This document shows positions 8,055 to 16,165 of a DNA stretch of 64,000 nucleotides, one piece after another (position 1 is the first letter of the stretch; each line of letters begins with the position of its first letter). The stretch is from assembly GCA_000818095.1 (NCBI GenBank), contig CP009416.1:1052501-1116500 (forward strand), given 5' to 3'. The notes beneath the pieces are model-generated. The model saw nothing but the letters and a program-made list of their open reading frames with translations, did not search any database and had not been told where the DNA came from. Source of the stretch: Jeotgalibacillus malaysiensis. Lineage in GTDB: Bacteria; Bacillota; Bacilli; Bacillales; Jeotgalibacillaceae. The position numbers and the translations under genes were made by a program.

Positions 8055-8072
8055 ATGTGAAAAGTTTCACAA
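8055..8072. promoter_or_regulatory. Rex operator 2
   Basis: ATGTGAAAAGTTTCACAA matches TTGTGAA-N4-TTCACAA at 13 of 14 fixed positions. It ends 20 bp before the doxX start, so bound Rex would sit on the start of the transcript or the promoter. Rex releases DNA when the NADH/NAD ratio is high, so doxX should be induced under oxygen limitation. Confidence 0.75.
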
Positions 8073-8092
8073 TTAAAAAGGAGAGTTTTACA

Positions 8093-8590
8093 ATGAGTGA
8101 AAAATGGTGGAACGGAAAAGTGGCAGCAGGAATTTGGACCGTATTAAGAGTTTGGCTGGGTGTTCAATGGCTTCAGGCAGGGTGGGGTAAAGTCACAGGA
8201 GAATTCGATGCGACAGGTTATCTGCAGGGTGCAATCGCAAAAGCGGGAGGAGAAGCACCGGTCGTTGCCGGCTGGTACGGAACATTCCTGGAAACAGTTG
8301 CACTGCCAAATGCAGAAATCTTTAACATACTGATTCCTTGGGGAGAACTCTTCGTCGGATTAGGACTGATCGTTGGATTACTGACAATGCCGGCATTAGT
8401 AGCAGGTGCATTCATGAATCTTAACTTCCTGCTCGCAGGCACGATTAGCACAAACCCAGTGCTGTTAACAGCAGCAGTACTACTTATGTTCGCAGGTTAC
8501 ACTGCAATCCGTTTCGGCTTAGACAGATGGGCAGTGCCGATGGCGAAAGAAAAAGTGACGAGACGTACTTTGAGAGAGGTACATGCTTAA
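8093..8590 (+). CDS. DoxX-family membrane protein
   Basis: This 165-residue protein has four predicted membrane helices and the DoxX hallmarks WLGVQWLQAGWGKV near the N-terminus and IPWGELFVGLGLIVGL in the middle. DoxX proteins take part in quinone-linked or thiosulfate/sulfide oxidation in archaea and in redox homeostasis in bacteria. The role here is not known. The ATG at 8093 with AAAAAGGAGAG upstream is chosen. A longer frame starting at 8057 would begin inside Rex operator 2. Two Rex boxes upstream link it to NADH/NAD redox control. Confidence 0.85.
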   Translation: MSEKWWNGKVAAGIWTVLRVWLGVQWLQAGWGKVTGEFDATGYLQGAIAKAGGEAPVVAGWYGTFLETVALPNAEIFNILIPWGELFVGLGLIVGLLTMPALVAGAFMNLNFLLAGTISTNPVLLTAAVLLMFAGYTAIRFGLDRWAVPMAKEKVTRRTLREVHA

Positions 8591-8604
8591 ATTGTTGGAT
8601 AAGA

Positions 8605-8640
8605 GCTGGAGGGCTGAGTGAGGTCCTCTGGCTTTTTTGT
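8605..8640 (+). terminator. Intrinsic terminator after doxX
   Basis: AGCTGGAGG pairs with CCTCTGGCT (two wobbles), followed by TTTTTT. Confidence 0.7.
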
Positions 8641-8710
8641 GTTTTAGGAAGGGTGAGAGGTGGGTGGGCTAGGGTTGGGAATGGTGCAGGGGGTGCCTGG
8701 ATACATTTAT

Positions 8711-8870
8711 CTATCGGCAAGCGGTTGGATTCGATCAGCAATAGGAATTTTTCTATCACCTTTTCTGTTTATTCGGTTTAAGCAGGTTTGGCCGGGATTT
8801 TTCTTTCACCTATCAGTGAGATTCGCTCACGTTTTGATTTTATTCCATCACCTTTTAAAGTTTTCTACGT
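8711..8870. repeat. 21-nt periodic intergenic array B (core CTATCACC)
   Basis: CTATCGGCA, CGATCAGCA and CTATCACCT start at 8711, 8732 and 8753. After a phase break, CTTTCACCT, CGCTCACGT and CCATCACCT start at 8803, 8824 and 8845. Within each block the spacing is exactly 21 nt, and the two blocks are 50 nt apart. A further unit near 8866 is off by one base. The array lies in the 710-bp convergent gap after doxX, directly before array C, which has a different core. Confidence 0.7.
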
Positions 8871-8940
8871 CGCCGCTGCCGGATACTTTTCAGGTTCTCC
8901 GGATATTGGCTGTAGACTGTGCTGAGTGAAATGGAGCTTT

Positions 8941-9108
8941 CAGGACACATCGGCCATATTTCGGGTCAGGTTCAAAAAATCTGCGGTCATCTTCCGGCGA
9001 ACTCAGGTCACCATACTTTAAAAGTTGAAATCTTGGGTCATGTATTCAAAATTTCAGGTCACACCCGTACAAACTCAGGTCACATTCAAAAATTTTGCGG
9101 TCACATAA
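8941..9108. repeat. 21-nt periodic intergenic array C (core CAGGTCAC), 4+4 units
   Basis: The core GGTCA (GGACA in the first unit) starts at 8943, 8964, 8985, 9006, then 9036, 9057, 9078 and 9099. Seven intervals are therefore 21, 21, 21, 30, 21, 21, 21. Units read (C/T)(A/G)GGTCAC plus about 13 variable, often A-rich bases. The forward ORF crossing it shows the period as SGHxxxx heptads, but it continues into an unrelated repeat and has no convincing ribosome site. Confidence 0.9.
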
Positions 9109-9142
9109 AAAGACGCCCGTCCCAGCTCTCAGACAGCAAAAC

Positions 9143-9299
9143 TGTCGGATCTGGACGAGCGCCTTCCGCTTTTCCGGTGTCCAGCTCCAGCAGGCAGGTC
9201 CTCGAGTCATAAGCCACCTTGAGAAAATGGGGAAGGTCACCCATTTCTCTCAAACCGTCTTATGCTTGTCGGACCTAAACGCCTGCTTCCGCTTTTCCG
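9143..9299. repeat. Dispersed Bacillaceae-type repeat (CTTCCGCTTTTCCG family)
   Basis: Two imperfect direct copies of about 33 nt, each starting TGTCGGA and ending in the identical CTTCCGCTTTTCCG, lie at 9143-9176 and 9267-9299. Between them are GTCCAGCTCCAGCAGG, CCTCGAGTC and an inverted repeat (CATAAG...TTGAGAAA / TTTCTC...CTTATG). The ordered blocks GTCCAGCTCCAG, CTCGAGTC and GCTTGTCGG resemble an intergenic repeat I recall from many Bacillus genomes. It stops two bases before the convergent SDR stop codon. Confidence 0.65.
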
Positions 9300-9300
9300 A

Positions 9301-10038
9301 TCACTGCGCAGTATACCCACCATCCACCAGCAAATTAATACCCGTCACAAACTCATTCTCACACAAAAACACAATCGCATGCGCAATTTCTTCAGGCACA
9401 CCAAGCCGTCCGATCGGGTGTCTGGCAACAAGCCCGTCGTAGTAATCACCCAGTGCGGCTCTATTGACCATGCCCGACTCTACATAACCTGGATTGACGG
9501 AGTTTACTCTGATCTTTTTATCTGCATATTCAAGCGCGAGTGATTTCGTCAAAGTATTGACTGCACCTTTACTTGCATTATAGGCAAAGGCTCCGGCCTG
9601 TCCGACAAATCCAAGTATGGATGAAGTGTTGACGATTGATCCGCCGCCTGTTTTCATCATTTCTCTAATGGCGAATTTTGAGCCGAAGAATACGCCGTCC
9701 TGATTAACGGCGATCACTTTATGATAATCCTCAGCAGATAATTCATGCGTTTCAGCGAGTGCGCCGATCCCGGCATTGTTGATGAGAACGTCAAGCTGAC
9801 CAAAGTGTTTGACGGTAAATTCGATCATGCTTCTGACGGATTCTTCATTGCCGGTGTCGACATGAATGTATTTTACCTGATCTGATTTAAACTTTTCTTC
9901 CACCGCCTGCCCGCCTTCTTCATTAAAGTCAGCGAGGACAACGTTCATTCCTTTTTTGACAAATGCTTCTACTGTTGCAAGTCCAATTCCTGAGGCGCCA
10001 CCGGTTACAATTGCAGTCTTTCCAGCTAGATTGATCAT
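9301..10038 (-). CDS. SDR-family oxidoreductase (3-oxoacyl-ACP-reductase-like)
   Basis: This 245-residue classical SDR has TGGASGIGLAT as the cofactor loop (residues 11-21), D at the end of strand 2 in VLADFNEEGG (NAD preference), NNAGIGA, catalytic Ser in NTSSILG and YxxxK in YNASKGA, plus the C-terminal FVTGINLLVDGG strand. Start 10038 has TAAAGGAGGAAATAAG immediately upstream. The longer frame to 10083 would bury that site. The substrate cannot be deduced. It is convergent with doxX across 710 bp of repeats. Confidence 0.88.
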   Translation of the reverse strand: MINLAGKTAIVTGGASGIGLATVEAFVKKGMNVVLADFNEEGGQAVEEKFKSDQVKYIHVDTGNEESVRSMIEFTVKHFGQLDVLINNAGIGALAETHELSAEDYHKVIAVNQDGVFFGSKFAIREMMKTGGGSIVNTSSILGFVGQAGAFAYNASKGAVNTLTKSLALEYADKKIRVNSVNPGYVESGMVNRAALGDYYDGLVARHPIGRLGVPEEIAHAIVFLCENEFVTGINLLVDGGYTAQ

Positions 10039-10146
10039 CTTATTTCCTCCTTTAAATTGACTTTCAATGTCCTCATTCGACATAACTTTCCAGCTTCCTT
10101 CAACAGGTGTAAATTGTTTTCATATTGTAATAATCAGGTAAGTGAT

Positions 10147-10175
10147 TTGCCTTCTTTTCGTAAAATCAGTATAGT
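10147..10175 (+). promoter_or_regulatory. SigA-type promoter for yebC-like gene
   Basis: TTGCCT, 17-bp spacer, TATAGT, about 40 bp before the start codon. Confidence 0.6.
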
Positions 10176-10215
10176 GAAAAGGCAGACAGTTATTGAATGA
10201 AAGAGAGTGAAATAT

Positions 10216-10932
10216 ATGGGACGTAAGTGGAATAATATTAAGGAAAAAAAGGCAGCTAAGGATGCAAATACGAGTCAGGTATATAACAAATTTGCCAGAG
10301 AGATTTATGTAACTGCAAAGCAGGGAGAGCCGGATCCGGAAGCGAATACTGCGCTTCGTATGGTGCTTGACCGTGCAAAAACATATAATGTGCCAAAAGC
10401 GATTATTGAGAGAGCGATTGAAAAGGCCAAAGGCGGGGGCGAAGAGAATTATGACAGCCTGCGCTATGAAGGTTTTGGCCCTGCAGGATCAATGATCATT
10501 GTGGATGCGCTGACGAACAATGTAAATCGTACTGCTTCAGAAGTGCGTGCAGCATTTGGTAAAAACGGCGGTAACATGGGTGTGAGTGGATCCGTTTCTT
10601 ATATGTTTGATTCTACTGCGGTGTTTGGCGTTGAGGATCAGTCAGCAGAAGAAATTCTTGAGCTGATGATGGAGAATGAGATTGATGTGCGTGATGTTTT
10701 AGAGGAAGAAAGCACAGTGATTATTTACGCGGAGCCGGATCAGTATAATGCGGTTCAGCAGGCGCTAAAAGGTAACGGCATCACTGAATTTACAGTTGCA
10801 GAACTGACGATGCTTGCACAGAATGATGTTGATGTATCTGAAGAGGATCAGGAGCAGATTGAAAAGCTGCTTGGCACACTTGAAGAGCTTGAGGACGTTC
10901 AGCAGGTTTATCATAATGTAGATATGAATTAA
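10216..10932 (+). CDS. YebC/PmpR-family protein (YeeI type)
   Basis: This 238-residue protein begins [18 protein letters not shown], the form typical of the second Bacillus paralogue (YeeI) as opposed to the MAGHSKW form. The family also shows [18 protein letters not shown] and NGGNMG as conserved stretches. YebC proteins were long called transcription regulators. Recent work ties them to translation through proline-rich stretches, and the mitochondrial homologue TACO1 does the same. The ATG at 10216 is used instead of an upstream GTG at 10207, because the conserved N-terminus starts there. Confidence 0.85.
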   Translation: MGRKWNNIKEKKAAKDANTSQVYNKFAREIYVTAKQGEPDPEANTALRMVLDRAKTYNVPKAIIERAIEKAKGGGEENYDSLRYEGFGPAGSMIIVDALTNNVNRTASEVRAAFGKNGGNMGVSGSVSYMFDSTAVFGVEDQSAEEILELMMENEIDVRDVLEEESTVIIYAEPDQYNAVQQALKGNGITEFTVAELTMLAQNDVDVSEEDQEQIEKLLGTLEELEDVQQVYHNVDMN

Positions 10933-10935
10933 ATG

Positions 10936-10969
10936 AAAGACGGGCATCCGCATAGGGAGCCCGTCTTTT
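10936..10969 (+). terminator. Intrinsic terminator after yebC-like gene
   Basis: AAAGACGGGC/GCCCGTCTTT stem followed by T-rich sequence. It reads reasonably in both directions between convergent genes. Confidence 0.8.
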
Positions 10970-10983
10970 CTTGTGAAAAGGAG

Positions 10984-11388
10984 TTAGTTCTTCTCTACTT
11001 CGTACGTGATCTGGTACTTAAATGAGCCGGTGTAGTCCTGACCGAAGGAGTTAGCCGTGATGCGGACGACTTCATCGTGGACAAATGTCAGTGATGAGCC
11101 GGCCTGTACTGCGATGGTTTCCTGTGAGTTTCTGCGGAAGATGGTTACGTTGATGCCATCAGTGCTGAAGTTTTCGATTGCAGCAGCCATTGTGACAGGC
11201 AGAGAGTTGGGTTCTGTGTCGAAGATAATGTTGTTTGGCGTATTTCTGTTGCCGGCAATTGGTACACAGTTTTCAAACAGCATCAGTACATGTCTGTCTG
11301 GACGTGGTCGCTTAGGGCAGTCGCAATCACATTTTCCAATGGAACCTAGCGGCTGCTTGTAGTGGTTTTTACAAGTCATTCTTTTCAC
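10984..11388 (-). CDS. Cysteine-rich N-terminus, beta-rich protein resembling S-ENA endospore appendage subunits (DUF3992)
   Basis: This 134-residue protein has no signal peptide. Its N-terminus holds four cysteines (C6, then CDCDC near residue 20). The C-terminal half is beta-rich (VTIFRRNSQETIAVQ, SSLTFVHDEVVRI, GSFKYQITYEV). This layout resembles the DUF3992 proteins that build S-type endospore appendages through N-terminal disulfides, but the match is by general pattern and is not certain. CAGGAGGTG precedes the ATG. It is divergent from vpr. A CATANNNTA element lies just upstream, which fits late mother-cell expression. Confidence 0.45.
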   Translation of the reverse strand: MKRMTCKNHYKQPLGSIGKCDCDCPKRPRPDRHVLMLFENCVPIAGNRNTPNNIIFDTEPNSLPVTMAAAIENFSTDGINVTIFRRNSQETIAVQAGSSLTFVHDEVVRITANSFGQDYTGSFKYQITYEVEKN

Positions 11389-11398
11389 CTCCTGATAA

Positions 11399-11407
11399 TA
11401 GAATATG
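11399..11407 (-). promoter_or_regulatory. Possible SigK-type -10 element
   Basis: On the minus strand CATATTCTA matches CATANNNTA. It lies about 11 bp before the start codon, so close that the true transcript start would leave almost no leader. No good -35 (AC) is obvious at the right distance. Confidence 0.25.
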
Positions 11408-11687
11408 AAATTAATAGAATTCGGACAGGGCTTCAGTTAAAAAAGGCAGAATATCTAGGGAAGCGAACTATTTATCTATACGGTAGTTGGGTATATAATG
11501 ACATATGTCCCATATAAGAAAAAAGACATGTGTAATATATCATATAAAATTTATTGGAAAAATAAGAAAATACACTCTAGGAAAATAACACTAAATGTCT
11601 GAATATTATATATGTTCACTATTTTTAGTATATGGAAGGAGTGGATGATAAAAGTTTTACAGTTATAAATTTGAAAGGGGAAAAAGA

Positions 11688-14117
11688 ATGAAAAAGAGAT
11701 CGGCAAAATCACTTATTTCGACATCAGCAATGCTATTGGTCCTGTCTGCGTTCGGCATGGGGGCCGGAGCAAACTCTGCACCTAAAGATGCGGAAAGCCT
11801 TGCTCAGCTAAAAGGAGATTTCAATTTCCAGTCCGGTAAAGAAACAACGGTTATTGTTGAAATGGATGAGCCTTCAATTGCTGAGGCAAAGTCAAAAGGC
11901 GTATCACAATCAAAAGGTAACCTGAAAAACGAGCGCGCGGCAGTTAAGTCTGACGTGCTTGAGAAAATTTCAGGAGCAGAGATTCATAAAGAATACGATA
12001 CAGTATTCTCAGGATTCTCATTAGAGCTATCTGAAAAGGATGTACCGGCTTTACTATCTGTTGAAGGTGTTAAAGCAGTCTATCCAAACGTTACATACAC
12101 AGCGTCGGTTGTTGACGAAACAACACCGGTTTCACAGGATAATCTGAAGGCTGAAATGTTCGACAGTGCTCCGTTTATCGGATCTGACGAAGCGTGGGCT
12201 GAAGGATTTACAGGTGAAGGCATTACGGTTGCTGTCATAGATACCGGTGTAGATTACACTCACCCGGATCTTGCACATGCATTTGGCGACTATAAGGGCT
12301 ATGATTTTGTAGACAATGATGAAGATCCACAGGAAACACCTGCGGGAGACCCTCGTGGCGAATCAACGCTTCATGGATCTCACGTAGCTGGAACGGTTGC
12401 TGCTAACGGCGGCATTAAAGGGGTAGCACCTGATGCTACGCTTCTTGCATACCGCGTGCTTGGACCTGGCGGAAGCGGTTCAACTGAAAATGTTGTAGCA
12501 GGTATTGAAAGAGCGGTTCAGGACGGAGCAGACATTATGAACCTTTCACTGGGGAATTCATTAAATGCACCTGACTGGGCAACTTCTATCGCACTTGACT
12601 GGGCAATGGAAGAAGGCGTAGTTGCAGTTACTTCAAATGGTAACAGCGGTCCGAATAACTGGACGGTCGGCTCACCTGGTACTTCACGTGAAGCGATCTC
12701 AGTTGGCGCAACACAGCTTCCTTACAATGTATTTACTGCATCAGTAGATACTGCTGGTGATGTAGAATATCCATCAGCTAAAGTAATGGGCTTCCCATCT
12801 GATGAAGCAATTCTAGGCCTTGATGGTCAGGAACTTGAATTTGTATATGTTGGCCTAGGTGGTCCAGCTGACTTTGAAGGAAAAGACCTTGAAGGTAAAA
12901 TTGCGCTGATTCAGCGTGGAAACTACCCATTCGTTGAGAAATCTGATAATGCAAAAGCTGCTGGTGCAGTTGGCGCAATCATTTTTAACAATGTAGAAGG
13001 AGAACAGCCGGATATTCCTGGTATTTCCCTTCCAACGATTAAAATGAGTAATGCAGACGGACAGAAAATGCTTGCTGAGCTTGAAGCAGGAAATAACACT
13101 GTTACATTTAGCACAGCATTTGACCGTGAAGTAGGCGAGTCAATGGCTGGATTCTCATCTCGTGGACCAGTTGTGGACACATGGATGATCAAGCCTGACG
13201 TATCAGCACCTGGTGTGAATATTGTCAGCACAATCCCGACACACAATCCTGAACAGCCATACGGTTATGCAGCACTTCAGGGTACAAGTATGGCAGCACC
13301 GCACGTAGCAGGCGCAGCAGCACTTGTCCTTCAGGCAAACCCTGACTGGTCAGTAGATGACGTGAAGGCAGCACTGATGAATACAGCTGCTGAAGTGATT
13401 GACCCGACTACAGGCGAGCCATATGCACATAACTCACAGGGAGCAGGTAGCATCCGTGTCGCTGATGCGATTGCAACTGATATCCTTGTAGGAGATGGCA
13501 GCCATTCATTTGGTAAGTTCGTTAAGTCAAATGGTAAGCAGGTTGAGAGAAATCACTTTGAAGTGAAAAACCTTTCAGACAAGAGAGTAGACTATTCGTT
13601 TGACGTAGACTTTGGTGAAAACAATAATGCAATCAAAGTCAACGCGAGTGGGAATACTAAAGTAAATGCAAACAGCTCTAAAAAGATTAACCTGAACGTT
13701 CAGGTTGATGCTTCTAAGCTTGAAGCTGGCTATTATGAAGGCAGCATTACTGTATCAAATGGTGAGCAGACAGTAGACGTACCAACGATTCTATTTGTTG
13801 GTGAGCCGGATTATCCTCGTGTAACAAGCATGGGCGTCTATCAGGACGGAGATGCATTCACGATTGAAGGATACTTCCCAGGTGGAGCAGAAACTGTGGA
13901 ACTGTTTGTCTATACATCAAATGAAGCTGGTGCACCGGTAGCTTATCTTGGTGACATTGCAATTGTTGAAGATGTAGAAGCAGGATTCCAGAGTTTTGCC
14001 TGGGACGGTAAAGTGAATGGCGTTAAGCTTGAGGCAGGAAAGTACTATAACGTTTATGCTTACGCAACGTTAAAAGATAAAACTGACCTTGCAGGAGTTA
14101 ACTTCCAGGTTCAATAA
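11688..14117 (+). CDS. vpr: Vpr-like extracellular S8 (subtilisin) serine protease
   Basis: This 809-residue secreted protease is nearly the length of B. subtilis Vpr (806). Domains in order: Sec signal peptide (1-28, ending AGANSA), I9 inhibitor-type propeptide (about 50-140), S8 catalytic domain interrupted by a PA insert (about 375-470), then Fn3-like beta domains to the end. The catalytic residues are D185 in VIDTGVD, H229 in HGSHVAG and S534 in GTSMAAPH. GAAAGGGGAAAAAG precedes the ATG. A long AT-rich leader with the palindrome GACATATGTC lies upstream. Confidence 0.93.
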   Translation: MKKRSAKSLISTSAMLLVLSAFGMGAGANSAPKDAESLAQLKGDFNFQSGKETTVIVEMDEPSIAEAKSKGVSQSKGNLKNERAAVKSDVLEKISGAEIHKEYDTVFSGFSLELSEKDVPALLSVEGVKAVYPNVTYTASVVDETTPVSQDNLKAEMFDSAPFIGSDEAWAEGFTGEGITVAVIDTGVDYTHPDLAHAFGDYKGYDFVDNDEDPQETPAGDPRGESTLHGSHVAGTVAANGGIKGVAPDATLLAYRVLGPGGSGSTENVVAGIERAVQDGADIMNLSLGNSLNAPDWATSIALDWAMEEGVVAVTSNGNSGPNNWTVGSPGTSREAISVGATQLPYNVFTASVDTAGDVEYPSAKVMGFPSDEAILGLDGQELEFVYVGLGGPADFEGKDLEGKIALIQRGNYPFVEKSDNAKAAGAVGAIIFNNVEGEQPDIPGISLPTIKMSNADGQKMLAELEAGNNTVTFSTAFDREVGESMAGFSSRGPVVDTWMIKPDVSAPGVNIVSTIPTHNPEQPYGYAALQGTSMAAPHVAGAAALVLQANPDWSVDDVKAALMNTAAEVIDPTTGEPYAHNSQGAGSIRVADAIATDILVGDGSHSFGKFVKSNGKQVERNHFEVKNLSDKRVDYSFDVDFGENNNAIKVNASGNTKVNANSSKKINLNVQVDASKLEAGYYEGSITVSNGEQTVDVPTILFVGEPDYPRVTSMGVYQDGDAFTIEGYFPGGAETVELFVYTSNEAGAPVAYLGDIAIVEDVEAGFQSFAWDGKVNGVKLEAGKYYNVYAYATLKDKTDLAGVNFQVQ

Positions 14118-14126
14118 GTGCATTAG

Positions 14127-14157
14127 AAAGCGCGTCAGAGACCCTGACGCGCTTTTG
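14127..14157. terminator. Bidirectional terminator between vpr and the PspA operon
   Basis: AAAGCGCGTCAG pairs with CTGACGCGCTTT, with T-runs in both readings. Confidence 0.85.
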
Positions 14158-15720
14158 TTAATAATTAGTCCATGCCTTATCATACATCTCAAGCAAAATC
14201 GGATCAATTAACGTATTAGGCTGATAATCAAAAGCATTTCCACGGTTATCCGTGATATCACGGTCAATATCTTTCCCAAACGTTCTTAAACTTTGTAAAG
14301 TTTCCTCATTTAAAAACTCAGTCTCTACATTAAAAGTCATGTCATCCAAAGCTCCTGAATCCTCACGCTCTGCAAAGACAAATCCCCAGTCACCAAAGCT
14401 CGGTACATCAACATGGAGATTTTCTGCATGCAGGCCTGTTTCTCTGACAGTGTGATCAATCGTCCAGTATACTTCAGTCGCAAAAGTCGGGCTCGTCGCC
14501 TGAATCATCATGGCGCCACCCGGAACAAGGGAGTTACGCAGAAGCTGATAAAACTGAAGTGTATACAGCTTATTCAGTGACTCATTGTTCGGGTCAGGCA
14601 GATCAACAATAATGACATCATAAAATTCATCTGACTGCTCCATAAATGAAAATGCGTCTTCGTGATGAACGGTTACACGCGGATCGCTAAATGAATCTTC
14701 GTTCAGCTGAAGCAGATCGTAATTTGTTTCAGCCAGGTCGACAACAGCAGGGTCAAGATCTACTAAATCCACCGATTCAACATCATCATATTTCCAAAGC
14801 TCGCGCAGAACGAGTCCATCACCACCGCCGAGCACTAATACATTCTCAGGTGAATCAGCGGCTTCAACAGCAGGGTGGACAAGCGTTTCATGATAACGGT
14901 ATTCATCCGTTGAACTCATCTGAAGCTGCCCATCTAAAAACAGTCTGACATCGCCACGCTCTTTCGTGAGGATAATCTGCTGGTAATCCGTTTGTTCATG
15001 ATAAATGATTGGATCCCGGTACAACTTCTGCTCGAATGAAAAAGCCATTTCTTCTCCCCAGAAAATGCCTGAAAACAGCACAAGGAAAAATCCGATACCT
15101 GCAGTAAGGTGGAGTCTGAACCGTTTGATCTCTTTTTTAAAATAAAATAGGACCCACAGCGCGACTGCCACGTTGATTAAGCCGACCAGAAAGGCTGATT
15201 TAACAAGGCCGAATTCAGGTCGCAGAAAGAAGACGAATAGCAGTCCGCCGATCAGGCCGCCGGCGTAATCCGAGAATAACACCCTGGCTGTACTTTTACG
15301 CAGCGTTACACCGATATCATTCGCTTTTCTGATCAGAATTGGCAGTTCAAGTCCGGTTAATCCACCGACAATTAAGGTGATGGAATAGAGGAAGATTGCA
15401 TCCGTGCCATCAGGAAGAAAGGCTGTTACGCCAAAAAACAGGAAGGTGGAGAGTCCGCCAATGATCCCGATTGCATATTCGATCCAGATAAAAGAGGGGA
15501 TCAGGTTACGCGTGACACGTTCACTAATCGAAGCCCCAATGCCCATGCCAGTTAAAAAAAGTGAGATGGTGAGCGTATATTGCTTCACACCATCTCCCAG
15601 AATGTAAGAGCCCGCAGCTCCAAATAATACTTCAAATATAATCCCGCATATTGAAACGATTCCTGAAGCCCAGTAGATCGTCTTACTTTGTTTGATGCCC
15701 AGATCATTCATTGTCTTCAT
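14158..15720 (-). CDS. Membrane-anchored spermidine-synthase-like (aminopropyltransferase fold) protein
   Basis: This 520-residue protein has about seven hydrophobic segments in residues 1-215, followed by a soluble spermidine synthase fold. The SAM/dcSAM-binding motif is VLVLGGGDGLVLREL (near 295), followed by VDLVDLDPAV and the catalytic-strand VIIVDLPDPN. The first aspartate of that strand replaces part of the usual DSTDP, so true spermidine synthesis is not certain. It is the last gene of the five-gene PspA operon. Such membrane spermidine-synthase-like proteins have been noted next to PspA and DUF350 genes in comparative genomic surveys. Confidence 0.82.
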   Translation of the reverse strand: MKTMNDLGIKQSKTIYWASGIVSICGIIFEVLFGAAGSYILGDGVKQYTLTISLFLTGMGIGASISERVTRNLIPSFIWIEYAIGIIGGLSTFLFFGVTAFLPDGTDAIFLYSITLIVGGLTGLELPILIRKANDIGVTLRKSTARVLFSDYAGGLIGGLLFVFFLRPEFGLVKSAFLVGLINVAVALWVLFYFKKEIKRFRLHLTAGIGFFLVLFSGIFWGEEMAFSFEQKLYRDPIIYHEQTDYQQIILTKERGDVRLFLDGQLQMSSTDEYRYHETLVHPAVEAADSPENVLVLGGGDGLVLRELWKYDDVESVDLVDLDPAVVDLAETNYDLLQLNEDSFSDPRVTVHHEDAFSFMEQSDEFYDVIIVDLPDPNNESLNKLYTLQFYQLLRNSLVPGGAMMIQATSPTFATEVYWTIDHTVRETGLHAENLHVDVPSFGDWGFVFAEREDSGALDDMTFNVETEFLNEETLQSLRTFGKDIDRDITDNRGNAFDYQPNTLIDPILLEMYDKAWTNY

Positions 15721-15743
15721 GGTGAAGCTCCTTACCGCTTAAA

Positions 15744-16139
15744 TTATGTAATTGAAGCGCCAATTACAAATGCAAGTCCGACTGATACACCAAAGCTGAT
15801 GATGCCGACTGCAAGGTTACCTTTGTGAAGCTGTTCTTCAACAGAGAATTTGCGTGTGAATGCTTCAAAAAGAAGATATCCGATCATTTGCAGGACCACA
15901 CCTATACCGCCCCAGACCAGCGTTTCCCATACTGCGAAGCTGTGATAGATCGCAAAAGCAAGGATAATACTGATCCCGATAATTTTCCCGCTGATCGATA
16001 GGGCAACAGCTTTATTTCCGGCAAGGATTTCATCCCAGTCCTTATATTTTGTAGTAATCAATTCAAATACTGCAACCCCGATCAGGATGACGACAATCGC
16101 AATTGCAAAGTACATAGCCGTTAATAAAAATGGTTCCAT
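15744..16139 (-). CDS. DUF350 (YjfL-like) membrane protein
   Basis: A 131-residue protein with four predicted membrane helices (about 5-27, 45-65, 72-92, 105-130) matching the DUF350 pattern, which is an internal duplication of a two-helix unit. YjfL, the E. coli member, lies in an operon with a PspA homologue and a glutathionylspermidine-synthase-like gene. The ATG at 16139 has GAGAGGAGC upstream. The longer frame starting MRGANK includes that site. It lies 23 bp upstream of the aminopropyltransferase-like gene, so the two are co-transcribed. Confidence 0.8.
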   Translation of the reverse strand: MEPFLLTAMYFAIAIVVILIGVAVFELITTKYKDWDEILAGNKAVALSISGKIIGISIILAFAIYHSFAVWETLVWGGIGVVLQMIGYLLFEAFTRKFSVEEQLHKGNLAVGIISFGVSVGLAFVIGASIT

Positions 16140-16165
16140 TTTATTTGCTCCTCTCAAAATAGAAG

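Noticed and set aside
8711-9108. CRISPR array
   Set aside because: The conserved part is about 8 nt, the unit is 21 nt, there are no cas genes, and cores are too short to act as direct repeats.
8919-9212. Forward ORF of 97 codons with SGHxxxx heptads as a real repeat protein
   Set aside because: It is produced by array C, runs on into an unrelated dispersed repeat, has no good ribosome site, and the frame-breaking 20-nt steps in array F show that the period is not held for coding.
11540-11600. CodY box upstream of vpr
   Set aside because: The best stretch near 11550 (AATTTATTGGAAAAA) has five mismatches to AATTTTCWGAAAATT, which is too weak in AT-rich sequence.
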